A DNA stretch of 64,000 nucleotides, from assembly GCA_036971475.1 (NCBI GenBank), contig JBAIZL010000001.1, positions 284,047,425 to 284,111,424 on the forward strand, written 5' to 3'. This stretch comes from Prosapia bicincta. Lineage: Eukaryota > Arthropoda > Insecta > Hemiptera > Cercopidae. Numbering within the stretch: position 1 is the first letter of the stretch; the number at the start of each line of letters is the position of its first letter. Below, in pieces: positions 1 to 11,833 of this stretch. Both the position numbers and the translations under genes were made by a program. Below the pieces are notes generated by a model. That model saw only the letters and a program-made list of their open reading frames with translations. It made no database searches and had not been told where the DNA came from.

Positions 1-151
1 AAAACATACACAACAACTTAATGAATTTACAAACAACATATACAGAAGACATACTATACAGAAACCTCATACACACAGATCAAGAAATAGTGCGCGTAAC
101 TTCTACAAACACCGGCTTCACGGACATAGCATCCACAGCAGAGAACAATCA
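1..151. other. Unassigned repeat-like DNA at the left edge
   Basis: Adenine- and cytosine-rich DNA leading directly into the repeat block at 152. Short open stretches exist on the plus strand but none was recognised. By position it could be the tail of a retroelement whose 3' end is the next block; this is inference only. Confidence 0.3.
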
Positions 152-305
152 GTGATTCGACAATGGTCAAAGACCGAAAGGTGCCTCATCACTCAAGGTA
201 AAATTATTGCACTTAATGGTGGATAAAATTACTCAAAATTGGTAATTTATTAACTTCATAAAGTCAGTGCAACGGAAAAACAATGGATAATATTAAATAT
301 CAGGA

Positions 306-308
<3 letters not shown>
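152..308 (+). repeat. Dispersed repeat block ending in (TA)n, copy 1, with hammerhead-like fold
   Basis: About 155 bp that recurs nearly unchanged at 16948-17104; both copies run into a (TA)n microsatellite. The 5' end folds like a type I hammerhead ribozyme: helix I AGTGAT (151-156) with ATCACT (188-193), core 157-164, helix II GGTC/GACC (165-168/172-175), GAA (176-178), short helix III AGG/CCT (179-181/184-186), and C187 at the cleavage position. The core TCGACAAT departs from CUGAUGA, so activity is doubtful. Hammerheads are known in Penelope-like elements, which is the most likely source. Confidence 0.55.

Positions 309-332
<24 letters not shown>
309..332. repeat. (TA)n microsatellite
   Basis: Short pure TA run at the junction between two Penelope-type terminal fragments. 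Confidence 0.9.
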
Positions 333-342
<10 letters not shown>

Positions 343-475
343 AGTCTCTTCGATTGATAAAGACCACTGTGTGGTTGAAATATATCATTGTTAAAGTGCT
401 TTTATGTGTTTCTATTTCAAGACTACAGTGTGGACTCTTACCAAGGTAAGTCTGTCAGTCTCCTAGTCCAAAAAA

Positions 476-476
<1 letters not shown>
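333..476 (+). repeat. Second Penelope-type terminal fragment
   Basis: Lies between two (TA)n tracts. It contains helix GACCAC/GTGGTT (362-367/371-376) followed by GAAA at 377-380, the layout of hammerhead helix II plus its 3' core, preceded by TGATAAA instead of CUGAUGA. The 3' part, ending CTCCTAGTCC before (TA)n, resembles the end of the hairpin repeat at 47300-47340, so both belong to one repeat family. Confidence 0.45.

Positions 477-511
<35 letters not shown>
477..511. repeat. (TA)n microsatellite
   Basis: TA tract that abuts the pogo-type MITE starting at 512 and supplies its TA target site. Confidence 0.9.
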
Positions 512-515
<4 letters not shown>

Positions 516-1379
516 AAACTCCCGATTATCTGTGGAATAGGGTGGCCCGGCAACGCCGGATAATCCGCTATGAACAAAGAATACACAAAACGATCGATAA
601 TCGATTATTATATCATAAGTTACACAAATAATGACCCCGGTTAATGCAATTCACAAATAATCTTCAGAGGACAAAATAAATACAGAAAATAATTTAAAAT
701 GTCCATGTATTTGACGGATTATAACATGTACATTTATATGTCTAACTATTTACAATACATACATAAGTATATGTCAAAAGTAAGTATGTATGTACATATG
801 TTTATTCCTTTACACATAATACTTTCACTTTTTAACAAAAAAATCTGTCACTTTCTTCTGTTTTTTTGTGAGCATTGATTTAGCTTTATGTGCGATCTAG
901 GTTTCTTGAGATCCATTTTGTCGCACAGTGTCTACTTGTGTCACAAAGCCATAAAGATCGATAATGTATATCACAGACATGGGTAATGCATATGTCACGT
1001 CCTAGACTATTTATAACCGAGATTAGCTGACATTTGTTTACAATCTTATGATACACATTAGGTTTTCGGGCGTCCAAGCATTTTGTCATTGTCTCTTATA
1101 TACAGTAGTCTGCTCACCCCTTTTATTTCGCTGGCCCGCGTCGGGATGCTTCCCTTTCAATATAAAAATTAGTACGTACATATTTACATATCTATTTCCT
1201 TCATCTTAACTTCTATTAAGCCTTATATCTATTTACGTCGTAATTCACCTTTTGGAAATTTAAACACATGAATCAGATACATGAATCCGGAATACAAATT
1301 GGATATTTGTAAAACAATGGCAGACCCCGGATAATCCGCATACCGGTTAATCCGCCCACGGATAATCGGGAGTTTACTG
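512..1379 (-). mobile_element. Non-autonomous pogo-like DNA transposon (MITE), copy 1
   Basis: 868 bp flanked by TA (510-511 and 1380-1381) with terminal inverted repeats of the type CAGTAAACTCCCGATTATCC. The element at 21913-22774 is the same sequence in the opposite orientation, and 42486-42690 is an internal fragment. TA duplication and CAGT termini fit the pogo branch of Tc1/mariner. A 67-codon open frame at 886-1089 is not recognised as a transposase. Confidence 0.8.
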
Positions 1380-1381
1380 TA

Positions 1382-2289
1382 TATATATATATAATATTTG
1401 CTTTTTTTAATATCCCCATACCATTTATTTATAAATAATGTGGAGGAGGGCCTGGGAGATTTTGATTTCAAGAAGAGGGAGCGTGGTACCAAAAAGTTTA
1501 GGAACCCGAGCTATAGAGGGTGATCCTTGTTAAAAAGCATCCAAAAAATAAACCAATCAATTGGTTTGTTATCGCCTGGAATTGATGTTGCAAGTAAATG
1601 AAATATGTTTCCAACTATTAGTATTATGAGATATCAAGTTGAAATTATCTTCTTTGTAATCGCTTCTTCGCTCCTTTTATCAGATTAATCTGAAAAGTTA
1701 TCATCTGATACTTGAAGGATATATCACTAACATTTGCAACAGCCATAACTCACAAAAATATAAACAAACAAAACCCCAAATCCATAAAAAATAAGTCATA
1801 ATTCATATATGTAATTAAATAATGTGACCCACAGAAAGGAAAATTGGAGTGAAATCAAAACTGATTGTAAAATAGCTTTAACAAATCTAGGACAACGCAT
1901 GAACACAATGTTACACTTTCAACAAGAGCTGACCTCACCCTAAAGGCTTTAACAACAAAACATCTCACAGTACAAAATCAAACTACCCGCTGAAGCCTTA
2001 AGAAGTTCAAGGTAAAATATTGCTTAAAAATGTCTAAATGTGAAATGTAACCTCATTGTAGTAATACACACAAAACAATAAAAGGCATTAGGCAAATGTT
2101 ATTTTAAATTATTACATTAATTTAAAAAGTCATTCAATATAACTACAAAATTTCTGATTAGGATAGATTTTGTTAATAAAAAAACTAACTTGACAAAAGA
2201 TATAATTGAAATGGGGAAATAGTTCATTACTCAAAAAAGTTAACGCTAAATAGCAAATAAAACAAAGCTCTCTAGACTCTATGACAATT
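1382..2289. other. AT-rich DNA without recognisable content
   Basis: A short AT run follows the MITE. The rest contains no convincing open frame or terminal repeat that I can recognise. Confidence 0.5.
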
Positions 2290-3417
2290 TATAAACTGAA
2301 TGTTTATTCACATGCATCTGGCAATCAAACCTTTGTCTCACATTACAATACTATAGTTTACATTCAGAAAGTTTTTCGCTTTTATATACAACTTTACAGA
2401 TTTTTTTATAAACAAATCTATCCTAGCTAGGTACTTTATAGATATATTTTAACCCTCTGTATGCGTATAACGTGATTTCTCGTAAGGCTGAAATCTCTGC
2501 TAGCGCATATTACGAGAAATCACGTATTTACAATATTTTGTTTATGCAAGTCCTAGTTGTTTGTTTAAAGTCCGTTACAATGCGTGACAATGTTTGTTTG
2601 GTGTAAATAAACTCCTTTGCTACGTTTATTGTTCTTGGCCACGTGCTACCGATCCACATTCTGTTGTTTCAGCCACCAGGCGCCATTACGTGGTCTATGC
2701 ATGCACGTATGACGGGTATTCTCGGCAAGACGCAGCGTCTACCAATTGTCGTATTTTGTGTTGGCATTGTGATTACTGTAGTTGTTTACTGTTTACGTGA
2801 GTGCCCTTTATTTGTACTGTAGGAATAATTTATTGTTTATGATTTGGTGAATAATATTTGTAGTTACTTTAATTTTATTTTAAATGAATTTATTGATATC
2901 TTGAATTACCTGGTGTAAAAATATAAAAAATTTTACAAATAACTAGTTTATAATTTTTTTGTTCAAATACATCTTTAGGAACTCAGAATTAAATAGAACT
3001 TTGAACATTTCGCAAAAAAGTTTTTTTTATCTAATAGCACGTAATCTGTTGCCCTTTATATGTCCCGCGTGCTAAGGGTTAATACAGATATGAAGTAATG
3101 TAGTGGAATATAGTTAATAATTCTCTGTCATAGAATTATGTTTGTAAAGTTTAGTTGTTTCCACGCAATAATTTATGTAACTTTTTAACCAATATAGTAT
3201 TTATATAAAGTGAATGTTTATTCACTTACATCTGGTAGTGGAGATAGTGTTCCTCTTTAAAAATATACATCTTTATAAACTTTACACTTTTTCTTTATAA
3301 CCAAATCTATCCTACAAAAATAATTCATAGCTATAATTTAATACAGATACATAGTAAAGTAGCATAACATAAAATTTTATGCAAGTATTTTCAAAAGGGG
3401 TTTAGTACCTGACATTT
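2290..3417. repeat. Diverged direct duplication, one copy split by a piggyBac-like MITE
   Basis: The stretch 2290-2448 plus 3079-3190 is related to 3195-3417. Both start near GAATGTTTATTCAC and later contain CAAATCTATCCT followed by a TTTAATACAGATA block. The second copy is continuous where the first is interrupted, so it acts as an empty site. The CAAATCTATCCT block also matches the 75-bp minisatellite unit at 50426-50575. Confidence 0.55.
2453..3078. mobile_element. piggyBac-like MITE
   Basis: 626 bp bounded by TTAA at 2449-2452 and 3079-3082. The left end begins CCCTCTGTATGCG and the right end, reversed, begins CCCTTAGCACGCG. The left subterminal region holds a palindrome with arms ACGTGATTTCTCGTAA and its complement (about 2470-2525). 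There is no transposase; the 68-codon frame at 2594 is unremarkable. TTAA sites and CCC ends match the piggyBac superfamily. Confidence 0.7.
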
Positions 3418-4539
3418 TGTAACACTCTTAAAAATAAGGTGTTACATATAAATTCATTTATATATTTGATTTTTATTCAATAATTATATCTTCCCAATAT
3501 AAAAGAAAATTTTTGTTTTATTCGTGCTCATTGTAAGCTAGCATAGATAGTAGCGCCCCTAGCGGGTAAAAATGTAAAATATCGTACGAGTAGTAACTTA
3601 GCCCAATTACCACATCACCTCATGTGACGCAAGCATGGTCTGATATCGCCAGATCCAATGCACCAATCGAAAAATTCGAAATAATAATCGAGGGTGGGAA
3701 AGTTCCGCTGGCTTGTCCCTTCAGAAGGCCCACTTCTCCAAAAGTCTTTGAACGAGACGGACGTATGGCACTTCGGATATAATTTAGAAATTTGTAAGCT
3801 TCCAGTATTCAAAATTTAAGACGTCAAGGCCGGTACCGAATTTTATTAACGCAACAAAAGAAGAAGTCAGAAGCGATAATTTATGTTTTTCAAACGAGTA
3901 AATGTTTATATAATTTTGTTTAAGTGCGCGGATTTGCAAGAGCGATGTGTTAGCTAAGTGTTTAGTGATTCCAAAAGCCATGGGCAATCTTTAATATGTT
4001 TTAAAGTGTTTTATTAGTGCACAACCAGGTACATTTTAGATAATAACAAAGTAAATGTATTTTAATGTTACTAAGTTGAATTTTAAATGTTAAACGGTTA
4101 ACACATGAACGGTAGAAATTGTCCTTCGAATATTCATTTCTAAAAATTCAATTGAAAATATTAAGTTACTATCTTGTCGATATATATAAATTTTAAAGTT
4201 CAATAAGTAATTCAAATGTATGGAATAACTAGCAGTAATTAAAAGATAATTACTCGACACATTGCTGTCTTTTGTTCTATTGTAATTGTCACTGATTAAT
4301 AAATTGTATAACATTGTATTTTAAAACTTTATATTTTCATTCCCAAGTAACCTAGTTCTACCTTCCAATGATATCGGAAGATCGTTTACAGAAAGACATT
4401 ATTATGCCTGGCTGGAAACGGAGAACTAGATAGAGCCCTGGGTAAGTAAGGTAATTAATTTGTTAATTAGTAATTAACATAAATTTTTAATAAAGCCCTG
4501 ATATATACTTACCCCACGAAAAAGGGTTCAACTGTTACA
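3418..4539 (+). repeat. 5' LTR
   Basis: Left 1122-bp copy, TG...CA ends. Small open frames inside it occur identically in the other LTR and are not treated as genes. Confidence 0.85.
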
Positions 4540-5114
4540 AATGCGCCACTCTGCTAGATTTAAATTACTGCTGTTTTGTTTTGTTGTTTTCTAAAATGTA
4601 AGTCACATACTCCGCTAGTTTTCGAAAAATTTATTAATTAAAAAGTGAATGATAATTGCTGCTTAATTTAAATTAATTAAAATTTAAATAATAATTACTG
4701 CTAACGAATTCTAAGGATTAATTCCATTCATGTGTTAATTATTTAAGTTGTGCAGCCCTCCTTAAAAATACTCGTCAGTGTACAGTAAAGTTATTTTCAA
4801 ATAAATAAAATGTATAGCGATTTAAAAATAAATAAGTTAGTAAAAGACGAGTTAATTGTCGAATTAAAAATTACAAATGTAAAGTTTAAAACGGACAGTA
4901 CAGTATATGTAATAAGAAAGATAGCCAAAGACAAAAATTTGTAAAGCCGATCCTGTTAATTTAATGTATTGGATAAGTAAAGTTTCTCAGAGAAATTCAA
5001 AGTAAATGTTTAAAAATCATTTTAAGTTAAAGAAGGAAACAAAATTGTTATGGTACTTACAATAAAAATTGAATTAAGTAGTCAAATAAATTAATTCTTG
5101 TAAAGTCAAATAAA

Positions 5115-5185
5115 ATTCAAATAAGTTGTAATGTTTTATTGGACACTGGAGTTTCAATAAATATAATAAAAGAAGAATTTGTTTT
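5115..5185 (+). pseudogene. Relic of a retroelement aspartic protease
   Basis: One frame reads LLDTGVSINIIKEEF, matching the LLDTGAS active-site signature of retroelement proteases followed by the usual I/L-rich strand. It is surrounded by stop codons and lies in the expected sense orientation downstream of the 5' LTR. Reverse transcriptase and integrase motifs were not found in the remaining interior. Confidence 0.6.
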
Positions 5186-5359
5186 TAAACATTGTCAAAA
5201 TTAAAGTTACATAGTAGAAAAGATTTTTTTATAGCAAGTAAAGTTTTTAATAGCAGAATGTTTGGATTGTAAAATGTTAGATGACCTAAATGATTTTTTA
5301 AAAAGGATAAAAAATTTTAAAGAACATTTAATAATAATAATTTGAATAAAGTCTTTTTT

Positions 5360-6730
5360 TTGTTGTGAACAATTAGCTGTATGTAATTCCTAAATTAAAG
5401 TATGGGATTTAATTTAAGAATAAAGTTAGTGAATTTTCAAAGTATGGGATTTGAAATTCAGAAAGGGTTAAGATGTACTGAAGATGTATAAAATAACAAG
5501 ATGTTATAAGACAATGGTACAGGCTTAAAATTTTGCCAAGTGAGAGTAAATATTGTATAGACAAGAGTGTCGTGAAACAATAAACTCAAGGGCAAATATG
5601 GTAATTAGGTGGCTTACAAGAAGTGAGCAGGTGTATACAGCTAAATGAGAGGTTAGGATTGTTCACATAATATAAGACAAATTCAAAATAAAATTTAAGT
5701 AAAAGATATTTCAAAGAACTCTTGTAATTTTAATCTTAAACCAAAATGTGAAGTAGCATTAAATAGTATAAAAAACGATGTATGGTTAATAATTTAAACT
5801 CAAAGGAATATTAAAGTAAATTGGCTATAAAATATGAAGGTCTATATAAAATATTGTAAATTTTTTTTAATCATGTGTCTGTACTGTTCCAATAAGGTAA
5901 TAATTTTAATAATATAGAAGAGCTCACATAAAACGATTAAAATTGAAACAGAGACGTTCTGAAAGGGGTAGGTTATTTAGTAAACGAATAAAAGAGTATT
6001 AAAAGTTAACGTTAGAAGAAATTCAAGCTATTGTTTAATTTTTAAAAGGGGAATTGTTTAATAAGGAGAATGGGAGGTGCCTTGATATGCAATTTTACAA
6101 AATCATGACGACAAATTTACATAATTGCGTGTCGAAAGGGCCCAATGACATGCAATTACACACTACTACACGAGATAGAGACGACAAAAATCTCAAAATA
6201 CACAATACTACACGAGCAGACTAAAACACTTGACCAAAAATTGTATATGAATGTACACCCCTAGTTTCTGTTTAGTTTCATTTCTTATTTTATTAATACA
6301 AGAGCTTGATCAAAATTTAAAATAAAATTATTATAGTAATGTTTAAATGAAATTATAAGAATAATGAATTGAAGTAAAGTCCTTGTTGTGTCAACACCTA
6401 GCTGTATAGTTTTTAAATCAAAGTATGGGATTTGATTTAAAAATAAGGTATTTGGATTCAAAATATGGGTTTTGAAATCCAGGGTTTTTTGTATAAGATG
6501 TACGAATGTTGTAAAAATAACACAGAGTAGTTAAAAAGCAATGGTGCAATCTTAGTTTGTAAATTGAGAGAGAATTTCTGAGAAAATACACAGCGTCGTT
6601 TAAATGTGGTAAATTTGTGGCTTACAGGGAGTAAGCAGTTTTGCAGATCCCAGGCAGGGGACTGTGATAAATACAGCTAGTAGGTTAGGTTTGTTGACAC
6701 AAAAAGAGACAATTTCGAAGAAAATTTAAT
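5360..6730 (+). repeat. Diverged internal duplication in the LTR element
   Basis: About 5363-5700 resembles 6380-6720. Both contain AGCTGTAT, two spaced copies of AAAGTATGGGATTTGA-type sequence, a GGCTTACA...GTAAGCAG/GTGAGCAG block and GGTTAGG. The offset is about 1 kb. The copies have diverged far more than the LTRs have. Confidence 0.6.
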
Positions 6731-7225
6731 AATAGATGATTTGAAGGATTTTTTTAATAATTAAGTAATTTGATAAAAAAATAATAAGAAATTGAAAGAG
6801 TAAAGATTTTAAAAATTGAAAAGATATAAATTTGTATTCATAAAAGTTTATGAAACAGAATGTTGACAAGAAGTCAGATTTTAATAAAAGTAATTAAAGT
6901 GTGTGATATTTTAAAAGTTTTAAAATGTGAAATGTGTAGAATGTCTTTGCAATAGAACGCTGTGAAACCGGTAGTTTTATAAAAGAGCCTATGTGTGAGA
7001 AAGCGGATGTGCTTCCGCTAAGGGAAATGGCATGCATTCCATAGTGGGGAATGTAGGTAAACAAAAACATCCGTTGGCCAGTCAATGTTTATATTTTTAC
7101 TATAGTAGGTATAAAATTTTGTTCAATTGTAAAAGGGGACTGCACATACTCATGTATAAAATGTTGAAGTAGAAATAAGATGTAATGTTGAACAAAAATT
7201 TTCTTTTCAGGTCGACAAGAGAAAA

Positions 7226-8347
7226 TGTAACACTCTTAAAAATAAGGTGTTACATATAAATTCATTTATATATTTGATTTTTATTCAATAATTATATCTT
7301 CCCAATATAAAAGAAAATTTTTGTTTTATTCGTGCTCATTGTAAGCTAGCATAGATAGTAGCGCCCCTAGCGGGTAAAAATGTAAAATATCGTACGAGTA
7401 GTAACTTAGCCCAATTACCACATCACCCCATGTGACGCAAGCATGGTCTGATATCGCCAGATCCAATGCACCAATCGAAAAATTCGAAATAATAATCGAG
7501 GGTGGGAAAGTTCCGCTGGCTTGTCCCTTCAGAAGGCCCACTTCTCCAAAAGTCTTTGAACGAGACGGACGTATGGCACTTCGGACATAATTTAGAAATT
7601 TGTAAGCTTCCAGTATTCAAAATTTAAGACGTCAAGGCCGGTACCGAATTTTATTAACGCAACAAAAGAAGAAGTCAGAAGCGATAATTTATGTTTTTCA
7701 AACGAGTAAATGTTTATATAATTTTGTTTAAGTGCGCGGATTTGCAAGAGCGATGTGTTAGCTAAGTGTTTAGTGATTCCAAAAGCCATGGGCAATCTTT
7801 AATATGTTTTAAAGTGTTTTATTAGTGCACAACCAGGTACGTTTTAGATAATAACAAAGTAAATGTATTTTAATGTTACTAAGTTGAATTTTAAATGTTA
7901 AACGGTTAACACATGAACGGTAGAAATTGTCCTTCGAATATTCATTTCTAAAAATTCAATTGAAAATATTAAGTTACTATCTTGTCGATATATATAAATT
8001 TTAAAGTTCAATAAGTAATTCAAATGTATGGAATAACTAGCAGTAATTAAAAGATAATTACTCGACACATTGCTGTCTTTTGTTCTATTGTAATTGTCAC
8101 TGATTAATAAATTGTATAACATTGTATTTTAAAACTTTATATTTTCATTCCCAAGTAACCTAGTTCTACCTTCCAATGATATCGGAAGATCGTTTACAGA
8201 AAGACATTATTATGCCTGGCTGGAAACGGAGAACTAGATAGAGCCCTGGGTAAGTAAGGTAATTAATTTGTTAATTAGTAATTAACATAAATTTTTAATA
8301 AAGCCCTGATATATACTTACCCCACGAAAAAGGGTTCAACTGTTACA
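7226..8347 (+). repeat. 3' LTR
   Basis: Right 1122-bp copy, almost identical to 3418-4539, ending TGTTACA at 8347 directly beside a mariner remnant. Confidence 0.85.
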
Positions 8348-8351
8348 ATTT

Positions 8352-8700
8352 TTTTCTGTTCTAACTTAAGCGTGTTATCATTTACAAGGATTGTTACTGG
8401 CGATGAAACTTGCGATGGGTTACTGGTGATGAAACTTGTGATGGGTTACTGGTGATGAAACTTGCGATGGGTTACTGGTGATGTGTGGCCAGCAGTCAAT
8501 GCAATGAGGACAAGCAAACTAAAGAAAGCTGTCAAACTTTGTCAGCAAGAAAAGTCAAGGCTACAATTTTTTGGAATGCTAAGGGCATCTTACTCGTTGA
8601 TTTTATGGAACATGGTATGACTATCACTTCTGCAGTCTACCGCGAAACTTTGAAAGGACTAAGAGATGTGATCCAAAATAACGTCGTCTGACATGTGGTG
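8352..8700 (+). pseudogene. mariner transposase fragment
   Basis: An open stretch at 8485-8691 contains SARKVKATIFWNAKGILLVD, the mariner block around the second part of the DDE domain. Upstream, the VTGDET motif that carries the first catalytic aspartate is present, but its coding sequence has been amplified as a 26-bp tandem repeat, which destroys the frame. The N-terminal DNA-binding half and the terminal inverted repeats were not seen. Confidence 0.75.
8394..8483 (+). repeat. 26-bp tandem repeat, about 3.5 copies
   Basis: The unit TTACTGGTGATGAAACTTG plus GATGGG starts at 8394, 8420, 8446 and 8472. It encodes the mariner VTGDET catalytic motif; a 26-bp period is not a multiple of three. 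Confidence 0.85.
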
Positions 8701-8824
8701 TTGTGTTTGTTTACTTTTTATTTCAAAAAGAAGGTTACCTTCAGGATCACCCTAGTAATAATAACTATTGTAAGTGCAATCTCTCTTGCACAAACTAGTT
8801 TCATTTTTTAATATGATGCGAGAA

Positions 8825-9206
8825 CAAACTCTTCTTTAGCAAACTCATACTCTCCTTCTCTAGTTATACATACTTAACACCATGGCTGCTGCCTCTTTTG
8901 ATTAAATAATCTGAAATTGCTTTAATTCCTTTACTATTGATGGAAAGCAATAAAAAAACTACACATTAAACAAAATTATTGTCAGAATATATTCGGTCAA
9001 AATGAACTGACTATCAAACTCTTCTTTAGCAAACTCACACACTCTTCCTTTAGTTACACATACTTAACACCATGGTTGCTGCCTCTTTTGATTAAATAAT
9101 CTGAAATTGCATTAATTCCTTTACAATTGATGGAAAGCAATAAAAAAACTACACATTAAACAAAATTATTGTGTCAGAATATATTCTGTCAAAATAAATT
9201 GACTAG
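8825..9206. repeat. 190-bp tandem duplication
   Basis: Units 8825-9014 and 9015-9206 both start CAAACTCTTCTTTAGCAAAC and share nearly all sequence with scattered substitutions and a 2-bp insertion. No open frame or element end is recognisable. Confidence 0.85.
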
Positions 9207-10271
9207 AAATACGTTCAAGCAATACCTTCTCTTTAAACATATAGACTGCTGCACCTGGGAAATGCAACATTTGTCAGAGGCTGATATTACTTATTAAAAA
9301 AACAAAGTTTTACACTCATAATTAAAAAATATAAAGTCCAAAAACAGCTCAAAGACTAAGTTATATATTTAGCACTCTTACACAGTGCTGCAAATGCACG
9401 CTGTTATTAAAAGTGATGCTAGAAACCAGCATCTAGAAGCGCGACTGCACACAGCGCCACTGGCCTGTCTGTGAACAAGGGATATCTCGTGCACCGTTCT
9501 CAATCTGTTAAGTGAAGAACTTAGAATAGTACACAACTACAGAAGCTCCACTTTTGTTGTATGAAACCAACTGTGTTTCTGGCTGAAAGTATACTCAATT
9601 AATAAAGCAACTCTGTCCTGTCACTGATAAACTAAAACAAATTTTCTTATTATTTTAGATATTTTTGTATGAAATACTAATTTTAAATATTTAACTTTAT
9701 AAGTCATCATGATGTTAGAGGTATTGGATTATGTCTAAGATAGGATAAATTATTAGATTAAGATTCATCTCCGAAATGCAGTTTATTATAAAAATCTTAC
9801 CGATTAAAACCCAATGTAAACAAGTTATTGAGCATTGGTCTGTAATTACACAACATCTGGCTAAGAGGCCTGAAAAGTAAATAAAATAAGCTATATATGG
9901 AATGGCAGAATTCAACAGAATTTGTTCATGCCGATAATTGATTTTAAAATAAAAATTGAATTGAATTCTGACTTTTTTAGCATAAAACAAAATTATTAAT
10001 AAAAAAAATAAGTATTAGACTATGATAAAGCAGCTAGACACTAGAAGTCATAAAAATAATTTCTAAAATAGTTAATAATTTTTTTTTCTTGCAATGCCAG
10101 GCCATTACAAAATTAGCATATAAATAATGGAACATTAGCACCATAGCGATGATAGTGAATACTACAACATACGATAATGAATTACATGCAATTAAGTGCT
10201 GGAAATGATGTTAAAATGTCAAAATCAGTCAACAGGTTTAATAAACACTATACTGATCAAGAAATATTACG
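9207..10271. other. Unannotated AT-rich DNA
   Basis: No gene or element was recognised. A less AT-rich patch at about 9395-9500 has no identifiable product. Confidence 0.45.
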
Positions 10272-10664
10272 CTAGGAATTAGGGATGGGCCAATTCCTAA
10301 AATTTTCGATTCCGATTCTAAAATTTTCCTTTCGGTTCTCGATTCTTTCAAGTTATATTAGCTTACATGCTAGGTCTCTAATAATTAATTTAGTTAACAT
10401 CTTGGTCATATGGCACAACCTTTTAAAAGCTCTGCACAAAACCTTCAACCTTGATTTATCAATAGGAATTTTTAAAAGCATAAAAAACATAACAGATTAA
10501 AGTAATGAATTATTTTAAAGTTAAAAATGTGAACTTTACACTATTTTATTAAGTTTGAAAAAATATCTAAGCCTATTTACATCTCAAAACAAAACAAAAA
10601 TTAAAAACAAACAAACAACGTAAAAAGTAAAAAATTAATACAAATAGGGTAGTTTTTAATATTT

Positions 10665-10990
10665 AAAAGTCTGGCAGGTAATGTACATTTCTGTTCAAAA
10701 ACACAAGCATCTGAACACGTTGTGAGTCAAGCTAATTTCATCGCTCGTCACATATAACTGTTGAAGTTGAGAAGAGTTTTTCAGAAAACACTGTCGCGGG
10801 TGGGGTAGACAGGTATTTCATTGCCATTGCACTCAAATGAGGGTGTTTGGCACTTTGTACTGCCCAATACTTCCCAACATCACAATCTGGACTGGCTAAT
10901 GGTTATCCCAGATAATTGTTTACTTCTTCTTCTACTGTCAATTCTCCTGGGGTACCTTCTTCCTCAACATTCTGGATTAGTATGGCATAC
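10665..10990 (-). pseudogene. hAT transposase C-terminal dimerisation domain remnant
   Basis: On the minus strand, broken frames read YWAVQSAKHPHLSAMAMKYL, then TPPATVFSEKLFST, and later RVQMLVFLNRN. These follow the hAT C-terminal dimerisation pattern (YW, a run to A.KYL..P, S.R.FS, and the closing MLVFL.N). Stops and shifts interrupt it. The upstream DDE region and BED zinc finger are deleted or unrecognisable. Confidence 0.7.
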
Positions 10991-11833
10991 CTTCTCCACA
11001 TCTGGTGGTAATTTTTGAGCATGACTAGTAACTTTAAATAATTTTAGAGGCATTTTGCTTGTTTCAAAGTAAAAAAATTAAGGTAAAACATTGATTTCGT
11101 AAGGTTTTAGTGACCTTGAATTTTGGGGGTGAAGGACTTTGGCGAGAGTGTTATTATTATTTTTTGGTGTTCATTAAGGGTCGGTAAAATATTTTGGCTA
11201 AAAATCGCTTACATGGCTAAAGTAAACAATTACCTAAATCTTTTATATGGGATATTTTTAGAGTATTGTATTTCCATAGTGATAATAATTGCCTAAATAT
11301 TTCATTAGGATATCTTTAATCGTTTTAGAGATAATTGTACCTAACTAAATACTAAAACTCCCATTTAATTAACATGGCAGAGTGAAAGTGGCACTCTCCC
11401 CTTTATGGGAAACTGACAACAACGTAGCCTCGAAACAGTCGTAATTACACCAAACAAAACACAAACTTGAATAAACAATAGGCAATTAAAATAAATATAA
11501 TAATAAAAAAACTGACACTTAATCTGTAACTGATGAAAACACAACCACGAAAAAAAAATTGTTACACCATACTTAAACTTCTTAAAACTGATCAATCAAC
11601 AAATGTTGAAACAAAATCACAACGCAATAGAATGGCGGGCGCGATACCACGATGTTGTATTCACTTTAGCAGAAAAGTAATGCCAACTGCCTATGGAATG
11701 TCATGTGAAGGCGATTTGTATATCACCAGGAATGACAACTTATTTATATTGTTAGAAAAATAAAAATATTTATTACCAGATAAATACATTTGCTAAGTAG
11801 AAAAAGTTATAAAATAGAGCAGAATATGAAATC

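Larger units (their letters stand above)
3418..8347 (+). mobile_element. LTR retrotransposon with decayed interior
   Basis: Two 1122-bp direct repeats (3418-4539 and 7226-8347), each starting TGTAACACTC and ending TGTTACA, flank 2686 bp. A 4-bp ATTT duplication fits at 3414-3417 and 8348-8351. A purine run (GAGAAAA) precedes the right LTR. The LTRs differ at only a few positions seen by eye, such as 3619/7427, 3778/7586 and 4031/7839, so insertion was recent. The interior has no long open frame; only an aspartic protease relic at about 5125-5180 survives. This is the pattern of a non-autonomous large retrotransposon derivative mobilised in trans. Confidence 0.85.

Noticed and set aside
886..1089. 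67-codon frame as a transposase gene
   Set aside because: It lies within a MITE; no DDE or helix-turn-helix motif is recognisable.
3615..4314. Minus-strand open frames inside the LTRs (repeated at 7326-8122)
   Set aside because: They are antisense to the element, have no recognised domain and are duplicated only because the LTRs are duplicated.
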